From: an uncultured Alistipes sp.
GTDB lineage: Bacteria > Bacteroidota > Bacteroidia > Bacteroidales > Rikenellaceae
Assembly (NCBI GenBank): GCA_949285535.1
Contig: CASDZP010000006.1
Span: 1 to 64,000, forward strand
Direction: 5' to 3'
DNA: 64,000 nucleotides
Shown here: one piece after another, positions 45,571 through 55,234 of the stretch
Position numbering within the stretch: the first letter of the stretch is position 1
How the letters are laid out: every line of letters begins with the position of its first letter
Translations under genes and position numbers: made by a program
The notes under the pieces: generated by a model
Seen by the model: the letters and a program-made list of their open reading frames with translations, nothing else
What the model was told of the DNA's origin: nothing
Databases searched by the model: none

Positions 45571-46914
45571 GTGAATATCAGAAAGGCATACGGATTGGTT
45601 GCAGGCATGTTGTCATTCATGTCCGCACCTTTTGTATGCAAAGCGTCCTTTGCGGATGAGCTTCGTCAAGGTGTTTCTCTGTCGGAACGATACCTTTTGT
45701 CATCGGTAGGAGATTCTCTTCAAACAAAGAGTGTCGGTGCAGCGGGTGATTCCGTATCGGCGGATACGATTCCCGCATATGAACTTGTGGAGGCTCAAAA
45801 AATTGCCCCCTCGACCTCTTCGGATATCGACTCTACGGTTATGTCTGCCGATTCTATCGACAAATCGACCGATTCGCTTGCCGTTGTTTCCGATTCGATG
45901 TCCATAACATCCGATTCTCTTGCCGCAACCGTTGTCGATTCGTTGGCATTGAGACGCAGCAAGGTGGATACATCCACTGTAAAAGGCGGTGTCATGACGC
46001 TGAACAGCGCCAAGCTGTTGGAGCAGATGTACAAGGAGATGGACGACTCGCTCAAGAGCAAGAAATTCAAGGTCGTGGAGCCTGAATCTGAGATTGCCAA
46101 AGAGCGTTCGAGAATATTTAAGGACAGTATATCGTTCTCTACCGTGTCCGCCATATCGTTCGCCCTGCCGGGATTCGGTCAGCTATATAACAAGCAGGCA
46201 TGGAAGATACCTATCCTTTACGGTACGGTCGGTGGTTTTGCAACAGGCGCAGCGTTGCTCGGCAAGCAGTATAAGAAATATAACTCTCTGTATAACGAGG
46301 CTGTATATAATCAGGTGCCTTTCGAGGAGTCGAGCCATTATCTTCAAAAGGCAAACAGTTACAGAACACAGCGTACATTGTGTATAGCGGGTGCCGCCGT
46401 CTCTTATCTTTACTTTATAGGTGATGCGGCGATGAACTATAAAGGAGCCGTTCACAACACCCGAAAAGCCACCGTTTTGTCGGCGGTTTTCCCCGGTGCG
46501 GGACAGGTCTATAACAAACAATATTGGAAGCTGCCGATAGTGTGGGGCGGTATCGCCGCTTTCGGTTATGTAATCGACTATAACAACCGAGGCTATCAGC
46601 GTTTCAAAAGGGCGTATAACCTATTGACGGATGGCGACCCCAACACCGTCGATGAGTTCGGCGGCAGATATGACGCGGAAGTGTTGCAGAATACCCGTGA
46701 CTCATACAGACGTTATCGAGACTTGGGTATCATAATGACGTGCGGATTCTATCTGCTCAACATAGTGGACGCTCACGTGAGCGCATATCTGCGTCAGTAT
46801 GACATCAGCGACGACTTGTCGATGAAGGTCGAGCCTACCATGATTTCCGCGCCACGCACATCGTCTCGTGGCGGAAGCGACGGTTTGGGTATGGCCATGA
46901 AATTGAAATTTTAG
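45571..46914 (+). CDS. DUF5683 membrane protein
   Basis: A 447-residue protein with an N-terminal signal-like segment (residues 1-26). Residues 30-130 are Ser/Asp/Thr-rich and probably disordered and extracytoplasmic. DUF5683 follows: two copies of a motif, ALPGFGQLYNKQAWKIPILYG and FPGAGQVYNKQYWKLPIVWGG, each with hydrophobic segments. The GTG start at 45571 touches the parB stop codon, which argues for translational coupling. Function unknown; its fixed place between parB and mltD suggests an envelope or cell-cycle role. Confidence 0.88.
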   Translation: MNIRKAYGLVAGMLSFMSAPFVCKASFADELRQGVSLSERYLLSSVGDSLQTKSVGAAGDSVSADTIPAYELVEAQKIAPSTSSDIDSTVMSADSIDKSTDSLAVVSDSMSITSDSLAATVVDSLALRRSKVDTSTVKGGVMTLNSAKLLEQMYKEMDDSLKSKKFKVVEPESEIAKERSRIFKDSISFSTVSAISFALPGFGQLYNKQAWKIPILYGTVGGFATGAALLGKQYKKYNSLYNEAVYNQVPFEESSHYLQKANSYRTQRTLCIAGAAVSYLYFIGDAAMNYKGAVHNTRKATVLSAVFPGAGQVYNKQYWKLPIVWGGIAAFGYVIDYNNRGYQRFKRAYNLLTDGDPNTVDEFGGRYDAEVLQNTRDSYRRYRDLGIIMTCGFYLLNIVDAHVSAYLRQYDISDDLSMKVEPTMISAPRTSSRGGSDGLGMAMKLKF

Positions 46915-46956
46915 GATAAATCACTCTTCTGCGGAAGAGGATGTAAAAATAACGAT

Positions 46957-48330
46957 ATGAAAAAAACATTGTGTCTATTGTCTTTGACGGCGACGCTCTT
47001 CATCGCCAATCGGGCATTTGCCGACAACCGTCCCGATTCTGATGACGACTATCCGCTGCCCGAGGAGCTCACCCCTCTGAGTGTCGGTTCGTTGCCCGAA
47101 GAAGATGACGATTCGTACGGTACTTTGGCCATAGGCGAAGCCGAGACATACGACAGCCTTCTGTCTGTGTGGTACCGTAACAATATTGAAAACTCGTACG
47201 ACAACTTTGCACGTGATTTCATAAACATCGACCTGAGCGAAGAGTATAACCCCAAAGAGGCGTTGCCCGACTCTATATATAAGGCTCGTCTCGATATGCT
47301 CGCCACTGCGGTACAGCTCCCTTATAATCCGATTGTGAAGCAGTATATCATGCGCTACACTATAAAATACCGCTCCATGATGTCGAGGATAATGGGTCTT
47401 GCGCAGTACTATATGCCTATCTTCGAGGAGCAACTCGACCTGAACGGTCTTCCCGAGGAGCTTAAGATAATGCCTATAATCGAATCGACCCTCAACCCCA
47501 AGATTCACTCTTATGTCGGTGCGGCGGGATTGTGGCAGTTTATGCTCCGAACGGCGAAATCGTACGGTCTCGAATGCAACAGCTTTGTCGATGAGCGTTA
47601 CGACCCCGTCAAATCGACAGAGGCGGCATGTAAGCTGATAAAGGACTATTACCGCATATACGGCGACTGGACTTTGGTCATAGCGGCATACAACTGCGGT
47701 CCTGGTAATGTCAACAAGGCGATAAAACGTGTTCCCGGAGCCAAAACCTACTGGGATATATATGAATATTTGCCCAAGGAGACACGCGGTCACATACCCT
47801 CGTTCATCGGTATGACATATGCCTACACTTTCCATAAGGCGCACGGCATAGAACCTGTAAATCCGCCTCACCCCATAGTGACCGATACGCTGAACATCAA
47901 CAAGATGCTCCATTTCGAGCAGATAAGTTCGACGATAAACGTTCCTATCGATGTTATTCGCGACCTCAATCCGCAGTACAAGCTCGATATTATCCCCGCC
48001 AAGGAGAAGAGCTACACTCTCGTATTGCCGATAAAGGACATATCTTCTTTCATCGAGAAAGAGCAGGAGATATACGGTAAGGACACTATCTATCTGAAAA
48101 AATACATAGGTGTCGATTTGTCCTCTGTCAACGTCACCCCCGACGACGCCAAGGCTCCGACCAAGGGTGCGAGCGTTCCTTCGGGCGGTACTTACCGTGT
48201 CAAGAGCGGCGACAACCTCGGTTCGATAGCGGCTAAATATCACGTCACCGTAAAACAGCTCATGCAGTGGAACGGTATCAGAGACCCGCGTAAACTTCGT
48301 GCAGGTCAGTTATTGAAAGTGAAGAGATAA
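46957..48330 (+). CDS. mltD: Membrane-bound lytic murein transglycosylase D-like protein with LysM
   Basis: A 457-residue exported enzyme that cleaves peptidoglycan glycan strands. Signal peptide at residues 1-22. The SLT domain (about 145-300) has the catalytic Glu in IMPIIESTLNPKIHS, then GAAGLWQFM and VIAAYNCGPGNVNKAI. A LysM domain (about 410-455) binds peptidoglycan: YRVKSGDNLGSIAAKYHVTV. Unlike E. coli MltD it shows no lipobox. It overlaps phoH by one base. Confidence 0.93.
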   Translation: MKKTLCLLSLTATLFIANRAFADNRPDSDDDYPLPEELTPLSVGSLPEEDDDSYGTLAIGEAETYDSLLSVWYRNNIENSYDNFARDFINIDLSEEYNPKEALPDSIYKARLDMLATAVQLPYNPIVKQYIMRYTIKYRSMMSRIMGLAQYYMPIFEEQLDLNGLPEELKIMPIIESTLNPKIHSYVGAAGLWQFMLRTAKSYGLECNSFVDERYDPVKSTEAACKLIKDYYRIYGDWTLVIAAYNCGPGNVNKAIKRVPGAKTYWDIYEYLPKETRGHIPSFIGMTYAYTFHKAHGIEPVNPPHPIVTDTLNINKMLHFEQISSTINVPIDVIRDLNPQYKLDIIPAKEKSYTLVLPIKDISSFIEKEQEIYGKDTIYLKKYIGVDLSSVNVTPDDAKAPTKGASVPSGGTYRVKSGDNLGSIAAKYHVTVKQLMQWNGIRDPRKLRAGQLLKVKR

Positions 48331-49364
48331 TGGTTGATATGCTCTCACGCAGAATCGAACTCTCCGCGCTCACATCAAGAGAGTTGAGCGGTGACCGCGG
48401 ACAGATAATGGACAGGCTCAGGAGTAAATTCCCTCTTCTGAAGATAACGCTCAGAGGCGATGTCATATCGTTGGCGGGCGAGGAGAAGCAGATGATACGC
48501 TTCGAGAGGATGTTCTCCGAGTTGGAGGCATATTATGACCGTTACGGACATATCTCGCCAGACGTCATAGATCAGGTATTCGACACGGTCGAACCGTCAG
48601 CCATCGTCAGAGGTTCATCGAAAGAGAAAGATGGTGACGAGGAGTCGGTACCTTCAAAAGATGAGCGCGACGTGATAGTTTACGGCAATCTCGGCAATGT
48701 TGTCAGAGCCAGAACTCCGGGACAGCGTAAGCTGGTCAAGGCTTACGAAAACTCTGACCTGATATTTGTCACGGGTCCCGCTGGTAGCGGTAAGACATAT
48801 ACCGCAATCGCTCTTGCCGTCAGGGCGTTGAAGAACAAGGAGGTGAAGCGCATCGTGCTCACACGTCCCGCTGTCGAGGCAGGCGAGAAGCTCGGTTTCC
48901 TCCCAGGCGACATGAAAGAGAAGCTCGACCCCTATCTGCAACCTCTCTATGACGCTCTGCACGACATGATTCCGCAGAAAAAGCTCACACAGCTCATGGA
49001 GGAGGGTGTGATACAGATAGCGCCGTTGGCTTTCATGCGCGGACGTACTCTCGATAACGCTTTTGTGATACTCGATGAGGCGCAGAACACCACGTTGTCG
49101 CAGTTGAAGATGTTTCTCACCCGAATGGGCAGCTCCGCCAAGTTCATTGTCACGGGAGACGCCTCGCAGATAGACCTGCCCGTAAAGAGCGAGTCGGGTC
49201 TGCTCAAGGCGATAGATATTCTCGGAGGCATCAAGGGTATAACCCATATAGCGATGAGCGGCAAGGATATTGTGAGACATAATCTTGTTAAAAGCATTGT
49301 AGCGGCGTTCGGCGGTATGGATGAGGAAAATAACGCTTCGGAAAAGAAGAAAACCCAAAAATAA
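48330..49364 (+). CDS. phoH: PhoH-like ATPase
   Basis: A 344-residue P-loop ATPase of the PhoH family, predicted to act in RNA metabolism. After an N-terminal KH-like region (about 1-95), Walker A is GPAGSGKTYTAIA and Walker B AFVILDEAQNTTLSQLKMFL; TRPAVEAGEKLGFLPGD is the family signature. ATG overlaps the last base of the mltD stop codon, indicating coupling. purC follows after 12 bases. Confidence 0.94.
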   Translation: MVDMLSRRIELSALTSRELSGDRGQIMDRLRSKFPLLKITLRGDVISLAGEEKQMIRFERMFSELEAYYDRYGHISPDVIDQVFDTVEPSAIVRGSSKEKDGDEESVPSKDERDVIVYGNLGNVVRARTPGQRKLVKAYENSDLIFVTGPAGSGKTYTAIALAVRALKNKEVKRIVLTRPAVEAGEKLGFLPGDMKEKLDPYLQPLYDALHDMIPQKKLTQLMEEGVIQIAPLAFMRGRTLDNAFVILDEAQNTTLSQLKMFLTRMGSSAKFIVTGDASQIDLPVKSESGLLKAIDILGGIKGITHIAMSGKDIVRHNLVKSIVAAFGGMDEENNASEKKKTQK

Positions 49365-49376
49365 AATCACATAGTC

Positions 49377-50327
49377 ATGGAAAAGGCACTTCTTAAAACA
49401 GATTTTCATTTTGAAGGTCAGAAATCGCTTTACAAAGGTAAGGTGAGAGACGTTTACGACATAGACGACAAATATCTGGTTATGGTCGCGACCGACCGTA
49501 TCTCGGCGTTCGACGTCGTTTTGCCCAAAGGTATTCCTTTCAAAGGTCAGGTTCTTAATCAGATAGCGTCAAAATTCCTCGACGCCACAACCGATATATG
49601 TCCCAACTGGAAAATCGCTTCACCCGACCCTATGGTTACCGTAGGTCATCGTTGCGAGTCGTTCCCCGTTGAGATGATTGTGAGAGCCTACCTTACAGGC
49701 AGCTCATGGAGAGACTACAAGGCGGGAGCGCGCGAGATATGCGGCGTACCCATCCCCGAAGGCATGCGTGAACACCAGCGTTTTGCAAAACCCATCGTTA
49801 CCCCCACAACCAAAGCGGAACAGGGTGAGCATGACGCCAACATCTCAAAAGAGGAGATAATCAAACGCGGTCTTGTAAGCGCGGAAGATTACGCACTTCT
49901 GGAGGAATACGCGCTCAAACTCTTTGAAAGAGGTTCAGAAATGGCGGCAAAACAGGGTCTTATCCTCGTTGACACCAAATATGAATTCGGTAAGAAAGAC
50001 GGTAAAATCTACCTCATCGACGAGATACACACTCCCGACAGCTCACGTTACTTCTATGCCGACGGCTATCAAGAGCGTTTCGACAAGGGCGAACAGCAGC
50101 GTCAGCTCTCTAAAGAGTTCGTTCGCGAATGGCTCATGGAGCACGGTTTCCAGGGTCGTGAAGGCGAACAGGTGCCCGAGATGACCGACGAGTTCGTAAA
50201 GAGCGTCAGCGACAGATACATCGAGCTTTACGAACGAATCACAGGCGAGAAATTCGTCCGTGACGAGTGCGAGGACATCACCTCACGCATTGAAAACAAC
50301 GTGAAAAACATGCTCGCAAGACTCTAA
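49377..50327 (+). CDS. purC: Phosphoribosylaminoimidazole-succinocarboxamide synthase
   Basis: SAICAR synthase of purine biosynthesis. The 316-residue protein has [10 protein letters not shown] near the N-terminus, [37 protein letters not shown] and [14 protein letters not shown]. It is the longer type found in Bacteroidetes. It is last in the parA-to-purC run and ends in a terminator. No other purine genes are near. Confidence 0.98.
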   Translation: MEKALLKTDFHFEGQKSLYKGKVRDVYDIDDKYLVMVATDRISAFDVVLPKGIPFKGQVLNQIASKFLDATTDICPNWKIASPDPMVTVGHRCESFPVEMIVRAYLTGSSWRDYKAGAREICGVPIPEGMREHQRFAKPIVTPTTKAEQGEHDANISKEEIIKRGLVSAEDYALLEEYALKLFERGSEMAAKQGLILVDTKYEFGKKDGKIYLIDEIHTPDSSRYFYADGYQERFDKGEQQRQLSKEFVREWLMEHGFQGREGEQVPEMTDEFVKSVSDRYIELYERITGEKFVRDECEDITSRIENNVKNMLARL

Positions 50328-50356
50328 TAGTCTGCGATACACTATTTATACAATAT

Positions 50357-50399
50357 CACCCGATACAATAGAAGTAATTTATATCTATTGAATCGGGTG
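50357..50399 (+). terminator. purC terminator
   Basis: Stem CACCCGAT-A-CAATAGA / TCTATTG-A-ATCGGGTG (one A-A mismatch), followed by a short T-rich tail. Confidence 0.85.
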
Positions 50400-50439
50400 T
50401 CGTTGTTTTATGAATTTGATTAAGACCAATAATCTATTT

Positions 50440-51466
50440 AACCCGAGTTTCGGATAAAAACCGTCAAAAAATGCAAAATAGCGGAAAGTTTGTTGTTTTT
50501 AAAATACTGAAAAACAAATAAATAACAAACAAATTTCGCTATGTTTAGTTTTGATATTTTTTGTATTTGTGATGATTTTTGTCGAGAATTTGATGCAGAG
50601 TCATCAAAAAATGCAATTGAGATAGTAAAGTATCGAGGTTGTGGTAAACGTAAACTCGAGATTTCTGATTCGGAAATCATTATAATATTGACAATATTTC
50701 ACACAAATACATTTCGTAATTTCAAACATTTCTACCTCCATTGTGTGCTTGAAAATTTCAAAGAATTATTTCCGAAAGCACCTTCCTATTCTCGTTTTGT
50801 TGGTTTGACGAAACGTGTGGGTACCAAAATGTTCTTCTTTCTGAGACTGTGTCTTTTAGGAGAATGCACAGGCATCTCTTTTGTCGATTCCACATGCATT
50901 CCGATATGTCACAATCGAAGAATTTATAGGAATAAAGTGTTTGCCTGGGTTGCACAAAGAGGTAAAAGTACCATGGGGTGGTTCTTCGGGTTCAAGCTAC
51001 ATCTGCTGTGTAATGAGAGAGGGGAATTGTTGGATTTTGTGTTGACAAAAGGCAATATAGACGACTGCGATAAAATGATTTTCAACGTGTTCAGTAAAGA
51101 TATTTTCGGGAAACTATATGCAGATAGAGGTTATGTCGGCAAGAGTCTGTTTGAAATGTTATGGAACAATAACGTGCACATTGTTACCGGATTAAAGGCG
51201 AACATGAAAAATAAACTTATGTCTTTATGGGATAAAATAATGCTTAGAAAACGATTCATTATTGAGACAATTAATGACCAGCTGAAGAATGTCTGTCAAC
51301 TTGCGCATTCAAGACACCGATGTATCGATAATTTTCTTGTTAACATACTGGCTGCATTGTGTGCATATTGCTTTTTTGACAAGAAACCAGCTATTAATGT
51401 CGACTTCAATTTAAAAAAGGAAAAAACAACTCGCTTTGTGGATGTGATTTATCCGAAATTCAGGTT
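50440..51466 (+). mobile_element. IS982-family insertion sequence
   Basis: Terminal inverted repeats of 19 bases: AACCCGAGTTTCGGATAAA at 50440-50458 and, reversed, AACCTGAATTTCGGATAAA at 51466-51448 (two mismatches). The transposase gene lies between them. ACCCGA-type ends are typical of IS982. No convincing target-site duplication is seen. It marks the junction between purC and the A/T-rich accessory region. Confidence 0.88.
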
Positions 51467-51494
51467 AGTTTATAGTCTCTTTTTTACTAAGTAG
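50541..51494 (+). CDS. IS982-family transposase
   Basis: A 317-residue DDE transposase. Catalytic segments are FVDSTCIPICHNRR (first Asp), GFKLHLLCNERGEL, KLYADRGYVGKSLF (second Asp) and RFIIETINDQLKNVCQLAHSRHR (Glu). The frame looks intact. Its last 9 codons and stop lie beyond the right inverted repeat (51448-51466), so the C-terminal residues and stop codon are supplied by flanking DNA. It may still be active. Confidence 0.93.
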   Translation: MFSFDIFCICDDFCREFDAESSKNAIEIVKYRGCGKRKLEISDSEIIIILTIFHTNTFRNFKHFYLHCVLENFKELFPKAPSYSRFVGLTKRVGTKMFFFLRLCLLGECTGISFVDSTCIPICHNRRIYRNKVFAWVAQRGKSTMGWFFGFKLHLLCNERGELLDFVLTKGNIDDCDKMIFNVFSKDIFGKLYADRGYVGKSLFEMLWNNNVHIVTGLKANMKNKLMSLWDKIMLRKRFIIETINDQLKNVCQLAHSRHRCIDNFLVNILAALCAYCFFDKKPAINVDFNLKKEKTTRFVDVIYPKFRLVYSLFFTK

Positions 51495-51503
51495 AATTTT
51501 ATT

Positions 51504-51536
51504 AAAAAGGAGGATAATTCATCCTCCTTTTTATTG
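51504..51536. terminator. Terminator behind the IS982 element
   Basis: 12-bp perfect stem AAAAAGGAGGAT (51504-51515)/ATCCTCCTTTTT (51521-51532) with a five-base loop, usable in both directions. Confidence 0.88.
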
Positions 51537-51663
51537 CTTTCTGCTTAATCTTCTTTTATCGGATATTACATAAAATTTCAGCAAGTACGTCCAATGAATT
51601 CCTATCAATATAATACGATATTCGTTGCTCGTGTTTGATTATAGTAATCAGAATAAAAGAAAA

Positions 51664-52290
51664 TCATCCTTTATGATTAAATACTTTGAAGATCTGGTTT
51701 AATTCTTCGGCTGCGGCATCCCAATTAAAGGCAGTAAAAGGAAGTAGTCCTATTACTCGACCGTTTACAATGAATTCATTCCCAAAATATTCTCCTCCAA
51801 TCGTCATTACATCTCTACCAATGGTAATCGATTCAATATCTGTCAAAGGAATCGAACCGACTGGTTTATTTTTGAACATTGTAATGAGTGGTATTATTTT
51901 GAAGTTGTGATTCACCAATCTGTAGTATAAAAATTTATCGGTGATTATTATTCCTAATCCACTGAATGGATATAGTAATATCTTGTTTACAGCCATTAAT
52001 ACCTTCTCATTACTTTTAATTGATGCATACTTCCGATGTTGCCTAATGATACTGTCAGATAAGTTATCGCCTAAAAGAAATATTGTTTTAAACTTCTTTG
52101 CACACGATGCAATGTAGGTCGATATTGATGCTTCTAATTTATCAGCGATATTTGTTTCTTGATTGTTTTCAATAATAAGATTTTTCATTGATGGAGATTG
52201 GGCATTTAACCATTCACCACAATGACGACATTTTTTGGCTGCAGCCATAATTTCTTCGCCACAATAAGGGCATCGTTTCGTGTTTTCCAT
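51664..52290 (-). CDS. Zinc-ribbon protein with PH-like domain
   Basis: A 208-residue protein. Residues 6-27 are a four-cysteine zinc ribbon, CPYCGEEIMAAAKKCRHCGEW. The rest shows no clear membrane helix; about 95-205 has the strand pattern of a bacterial PH/GRAM-like domain (VLMAVNKILLY, GIIITDKFLYYRL, IPLTDIESITIGRDVM). It is the last gene of a five-gene minus-strand operon, 51 bases behind the DUF805 protein, and shares its zinc ribbon with the two genes upstream. Function unknown. Confidence 0.75.
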   Translation of the reverse strand: MENTKRCPYCGEEIMAAAKKCRHCGEWLNAQSPSMKNLIIENNQETNIADKLEASISTYIASCAKKFKTIFLLGDNLSDSIIRQHRKYASIKSNEKVLMAVNKILLYPFSGLGIIITDKFLYYRLVNHNFKIIPLITMFKNKPVGSIPLTDIESITIGRDVMTIGGEYFGNEFIVNGRVIGLLPFTAFNWDAAAEELNQIFKVFNHKG

Positions 52291-52341
52291 TTTAAAGTGT
52301 TTAAGTGTCTGTTAATAGTTGTAGTCATCATCGGATGTCTC

Positions 52342-53679
52342 CTATAAGGCTCCAATAAGCTCCGCCGCTTTTCCTTTATCGAATATAAACACTTCATTAC
52401 TACCCCCAAATTGGCGGAAGTCGTAAACACATAATGGTAAGGCGCTTTCACCTATAGGACTCTGTTTGTATATCTTAACACCATCCGATATACCTGGAAT
52501 GCCAGAATCAACTCTTATGTAACATCCGTCATATTTCCCATCGGAAAGCATTCCTATAATCGTTCCATCAAAAAGATCGAATGCCCCAGTCTTACCGTTC
52601 ACTTTGCCGCATAAAGGGAACTCCATTCCATCCATCCAATAGTTGAAATATATTAAATCAGGGTCGATAGACGATGGGAAGATTTCATAATGAAGGTCTT
52701 GTCCCACATTAGGATTCCGGGCAGCAATGTCTTCCGATGAAATAATTTTACGCACTTTCCCGAATGGTTCTTCCGCAGCAACGATTAATTGTGCTCCGAA
52801 ACGGTCTATATAATCGCTGGGCTCTATATCTTTCTTATTGTCTGATGCGACCGTATAAAACCACGAGAAATCACAGTTAGGCTCCCATTCTGAATCTTCG
52901 TAAACATAATACTTTTCACCGCCGATTGTCGATAAAATAATACCTAATACCACAATAACGGCCATAATACCTACATGGATCGTATCGGACAGCTGCCACT
53001 TTGCATGGGGCGATTTGTTTTTACCTTTTTTATATAAGAGAATCAATAACCAAATCGAGCCTATTAAAGGAATCAATGCAACAAGAATCATCCATCCGCT
53101 TTTCCCGATATCGTGCAAACGTCGTATTGCAGCAGACAATGTCGGGAGCATCAATCCAAGGCATAAAACCATATATGCAATGCTTCCAAGTGTGGCATTG
53201 CATAGCATGAGCCCCGTAGAGATGAGCAGAACTAAAATCATGTATAGCAAAATGTACATCCAGTACGCTTTACGACCCATGGATTCTTTAAAATCGGCGT
53301 AATGCTGCATTACGACATTCCAGAAATAGGTTTTGAAAAAGCCTTCTTGAAGTACGGCAACTTCATCGTCCTTCCCTGAAATGGATGAATGAGACGACAC
53401 TGTCGCCGTAGCATTCATAGGGACAGGTGACACAGACTCGTCCGCCTGAATTTGTCCTAATGACTTGGAGCGAGCATCAGCTGTAGAGCTTGGATCCAGA
53501 TTGATTGGTTCAAGACAAAACGGACATACAGTAGCATTGGCATCAATCCGTTCAGCACATATCGGACAGTCAATTTGTTCGGGTATAGATGTTTCGTTCA
53601 GCCATTCTCCGCAAAATTTGCATTTTTTTGCCACGGCAATAATTTCTTCGCCACAGTAAGGACATCTTTTTGTTTCCAT
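52342..53679 (-). CDS. Zinc-ribbon DUF805 membrane protein
   Basis: A 445-residue protein. It begins with a zinc ribbon (CPYCGEEIIAVAKKCKFCGEW), then a second (CPICAERIDANATVCPFC). After a linker comes DUF805 (about 125-225): SMGRKAYWMYILLYMILV, IRRLHDIGKSGWMILV and about four helices, and one more helix near 235-250. The C-terminal 190 residues are probably soluble and extracytoplasmic, with no family I recognise. It is 40 bases behind the upstream zinc-ribbon gene. Confidence 0.8.
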   Translation of the reverse strand: METKRCPYCGEEIIAVAKKCKFCGEWLNETSIPEQIDCPICAERIDANATVCPFCLEPINLDPSSTADARSKSLGQIQADESVSPVPMNATATVSSHSSISGKDDEVAVLQEGFFKTYFWNVVMQHYADFKESMGRKAYWMYILLYMILVLLISTGLMLCNATLGSIAYMVLCLGLMLPTLSAAIRRLHDIGKSGWMILVALIPLIGSIWLLILLYKKGKNKSPHAKWQLSDTIHVGIMAVIVVLGIILSTIGGEKYYVYEDSEWEPNCDFSWFYTVASDNKKDIEPSDYIDRFGAQLIVAAEEPFGKVRKIISSEDIAARNPNVGQDLHYEIFPSSIDPDLIYFNYWMDGMEFPLCGKVNGKTGAFDLFDGTIIGMLSDGKYDGCYIRVDSGIPGISDGVKIYKQSPIGESALPLCVYDFRQFGGSNEVFIFDKGKAAELIGAL

Positions 53680-53719
53680 GATTTTTTATAATTTAAAATT
53701 AAGTTAGAGGGTGTACTAT

Positions 53720-54424
53720 TTATTTTTGAAAAACTTCCTTCAATTCAAAAAGTAATGCTATCGTAATAGCACAGTCTATAAAATAGGTCAATATCATTTG
53801 GGTATCTCCACTCCACAGACCTAATTCAACGATCATGGAAACTATAGGAATAGTTGCAAAAATCATGAACCACACTCCGAGACGACGCGTAAAATCGGAT
53901 TTGTGTAGTTTTATCCCAATAATAAGTTCCAGAATAGATATAGCAATTATTAATGGAAATACAAACCCGATAAATAATATGCCAACGGCTAAATTCTCAT
54001 CCTCGACAAAACAATCTATCAAGCCCAAGAAATAAATGCCTATCATTAGGCAAGCTAAAGCGATAAAAGGCATCTTGCCAATGTGGCGAATTTGGCAATA
54101 AGTCCGTAATCCCATTATCAAGATGCACCATAATACACCGAGAGCAATTACGACAATCCAATCGGGTATATTATCGGCAAAGAATTGCAAAATAGATCCC
54201 CCAAAAGAGTTAAGCTTGTTATCATAATCCTGTATAGTATTTATGAATTCAAGAACCATTGTAATCCAACATGCCAGTTGCAACATGCCAGCATTAGGTA
54301 ATTCTTTCCTACTTTCTGCAACATTGGTCTGTGTCGAGATGTTATTATTGGGGAAAGGTTTCCCTATTTGTTGTTCCATAGGCAGCCATTCACCGCAATG
54401 ACGGCACTTTTTGGCCGTAGCCAT
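53720..54424 (-). CDS. Zinc-ribbon membrane protein, N-terminus out of frame
   Basis: A 234-residue protein with about five helices in the C-terminal 180 residues. As read it starts at MATAKKCRHCGEW, half a zinc ribbon. Upstream an ATG at 54461 is followed by nine A (54450-54458 on the plus strand as T). With eight A the frame would read MKKNCPYCGKEIMATAKKCRHCGEW, a full ribbon like the two neighbours, starting 4 bases after the previous gene's stop. So the true start is almost certainly 54461 and the A9 run shifts the frame: mutation, phase-variable switch, slippage or sequencing error. Confidence 0.72.
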   Translation of the reverse strand: MATAKKCRHCGEWLPMEQQIGKPFPNNNISTQTNVAESRKELPNAGMLQLACWITMVLEFINTIQDYDNKLNSFGGSILQFFADNIPDWIVVIALGVLWCILIMGLRTYCQIRHIGKMPFIALACLMIGIYFLGLIDCFVEDENLAVGILFIGFVFPLIIAISILELIIGIKLHKSDFTRRLGVWFMIFATIPIVSMIVELGLWSGDTQMILTYFIDCAITIALLFELKEVFQK

Positions 54425-54465
54425 AATTTCTTTGCCACAGTAAGGACAGTTTTTTTTTCATAGGT

Positions 54466-55134
54466 TTATTCATAACATTGATGCAATTCGGTCAGTGAAT
54501 TTCCAGTGTATACAATTTCCCAAGTGTAACGATCTTCGTTGTCGTATTCGATCAGATTAAGTAATACATAGAAACCGCTACCTATTTCATATTCGACAAG
54601 ATATCCTGTGTAAGTGTCTGCTATGGCATCGTTGTTTAATTGCCAGTTCAGCATATCTACTTCGCTCTGTGCTAAATTCTCAACGAAAGTAAAGAATTGA
54701 TTCGTCATATTCGTGAGCATTGTTGTAGTGGCTTCTGGATCCTGTCGGAAGATTTTTATAATATTTTCGCTGTGTATCTTTTCTCCAAATAATATGTCGA
54801 AGAAACCTTGGTCGCTGTCAATTAGTTCACGAGCCTTATCCACAATGTTGTTCGTACATGTTTCATAATTACTTACCCAATACCTGTCATCCGTACATTC
54901 CGCAAGAAATGCAAGGCAGGCTTCAGACAGAGTCTTTGGCGTAGAGGAAAAGTCGTAATCCCCAGCACTGAAATCCTTCACACAACTTTCTCTGTAATCA
55001 TCGTTTATACAGTTTCGAAAGATCCAACCTTTAAGATAGGTGCTATCTGCGTGTTCTGGTTCAAGCAGTGAGTTGCACGATACTGTTAAAATGGCAGTTA
55101 AGGTGGCCAGTACAATGGTCAATGTGTTTTTCAT
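54466..55134 (-). CDS. Lipoprotein of unknown function
   Basis: A 222-residue protein with a lipoprotein signal (MKNTLTIVLATLTAILTVSC, Cys20). The mature part is acidic and mostly helical (LSEACLAFLAECTDD, LTNMTNQFFTFVENLAQSEVD) with a beta-rich C-terminus. No family recognised. It is second in the operon, 100 bases behind the TonB-domain protein and 4 bases ahead of the corrected start of the next gene. Confidence 0.7.
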   Translation of the reverse strand: MKNTLTIVLATLTAILTVSCNSLLEPEHADSTYLKGWIFRNCINDDYRESCVKDFSAGDYDFSSTPKTLSEACLAFLAECTDDRYWVSNYETCTNNIVDKARELIDSDQGFFDILFGEKIHSENIIKIFRQDPEATTTMLTNMTNQFFTFVENLAQSEVDMLNWQLNNDAIADTYTGYLVEYEIGSGFYVLLNLIEYDNEDRYTWEIVYTGNSLTELHQCYE

Positions 55135-55234
55135 ATTAGGAATGTTTGTGATGAATAATGCACGGATAACATATGTTTAATGGTGGTAAATTATGGAATG
55201 TGCCATATTATAATACCAGGAATAGTTATTTTTA

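Noticed and set aside
50430-51480. Target-site duplication of the IS982 element
   Set aside because: The flanks (..CTATTTA and TAGTTTA..) look alike only in A/T content; no exact repeat can be claimed.
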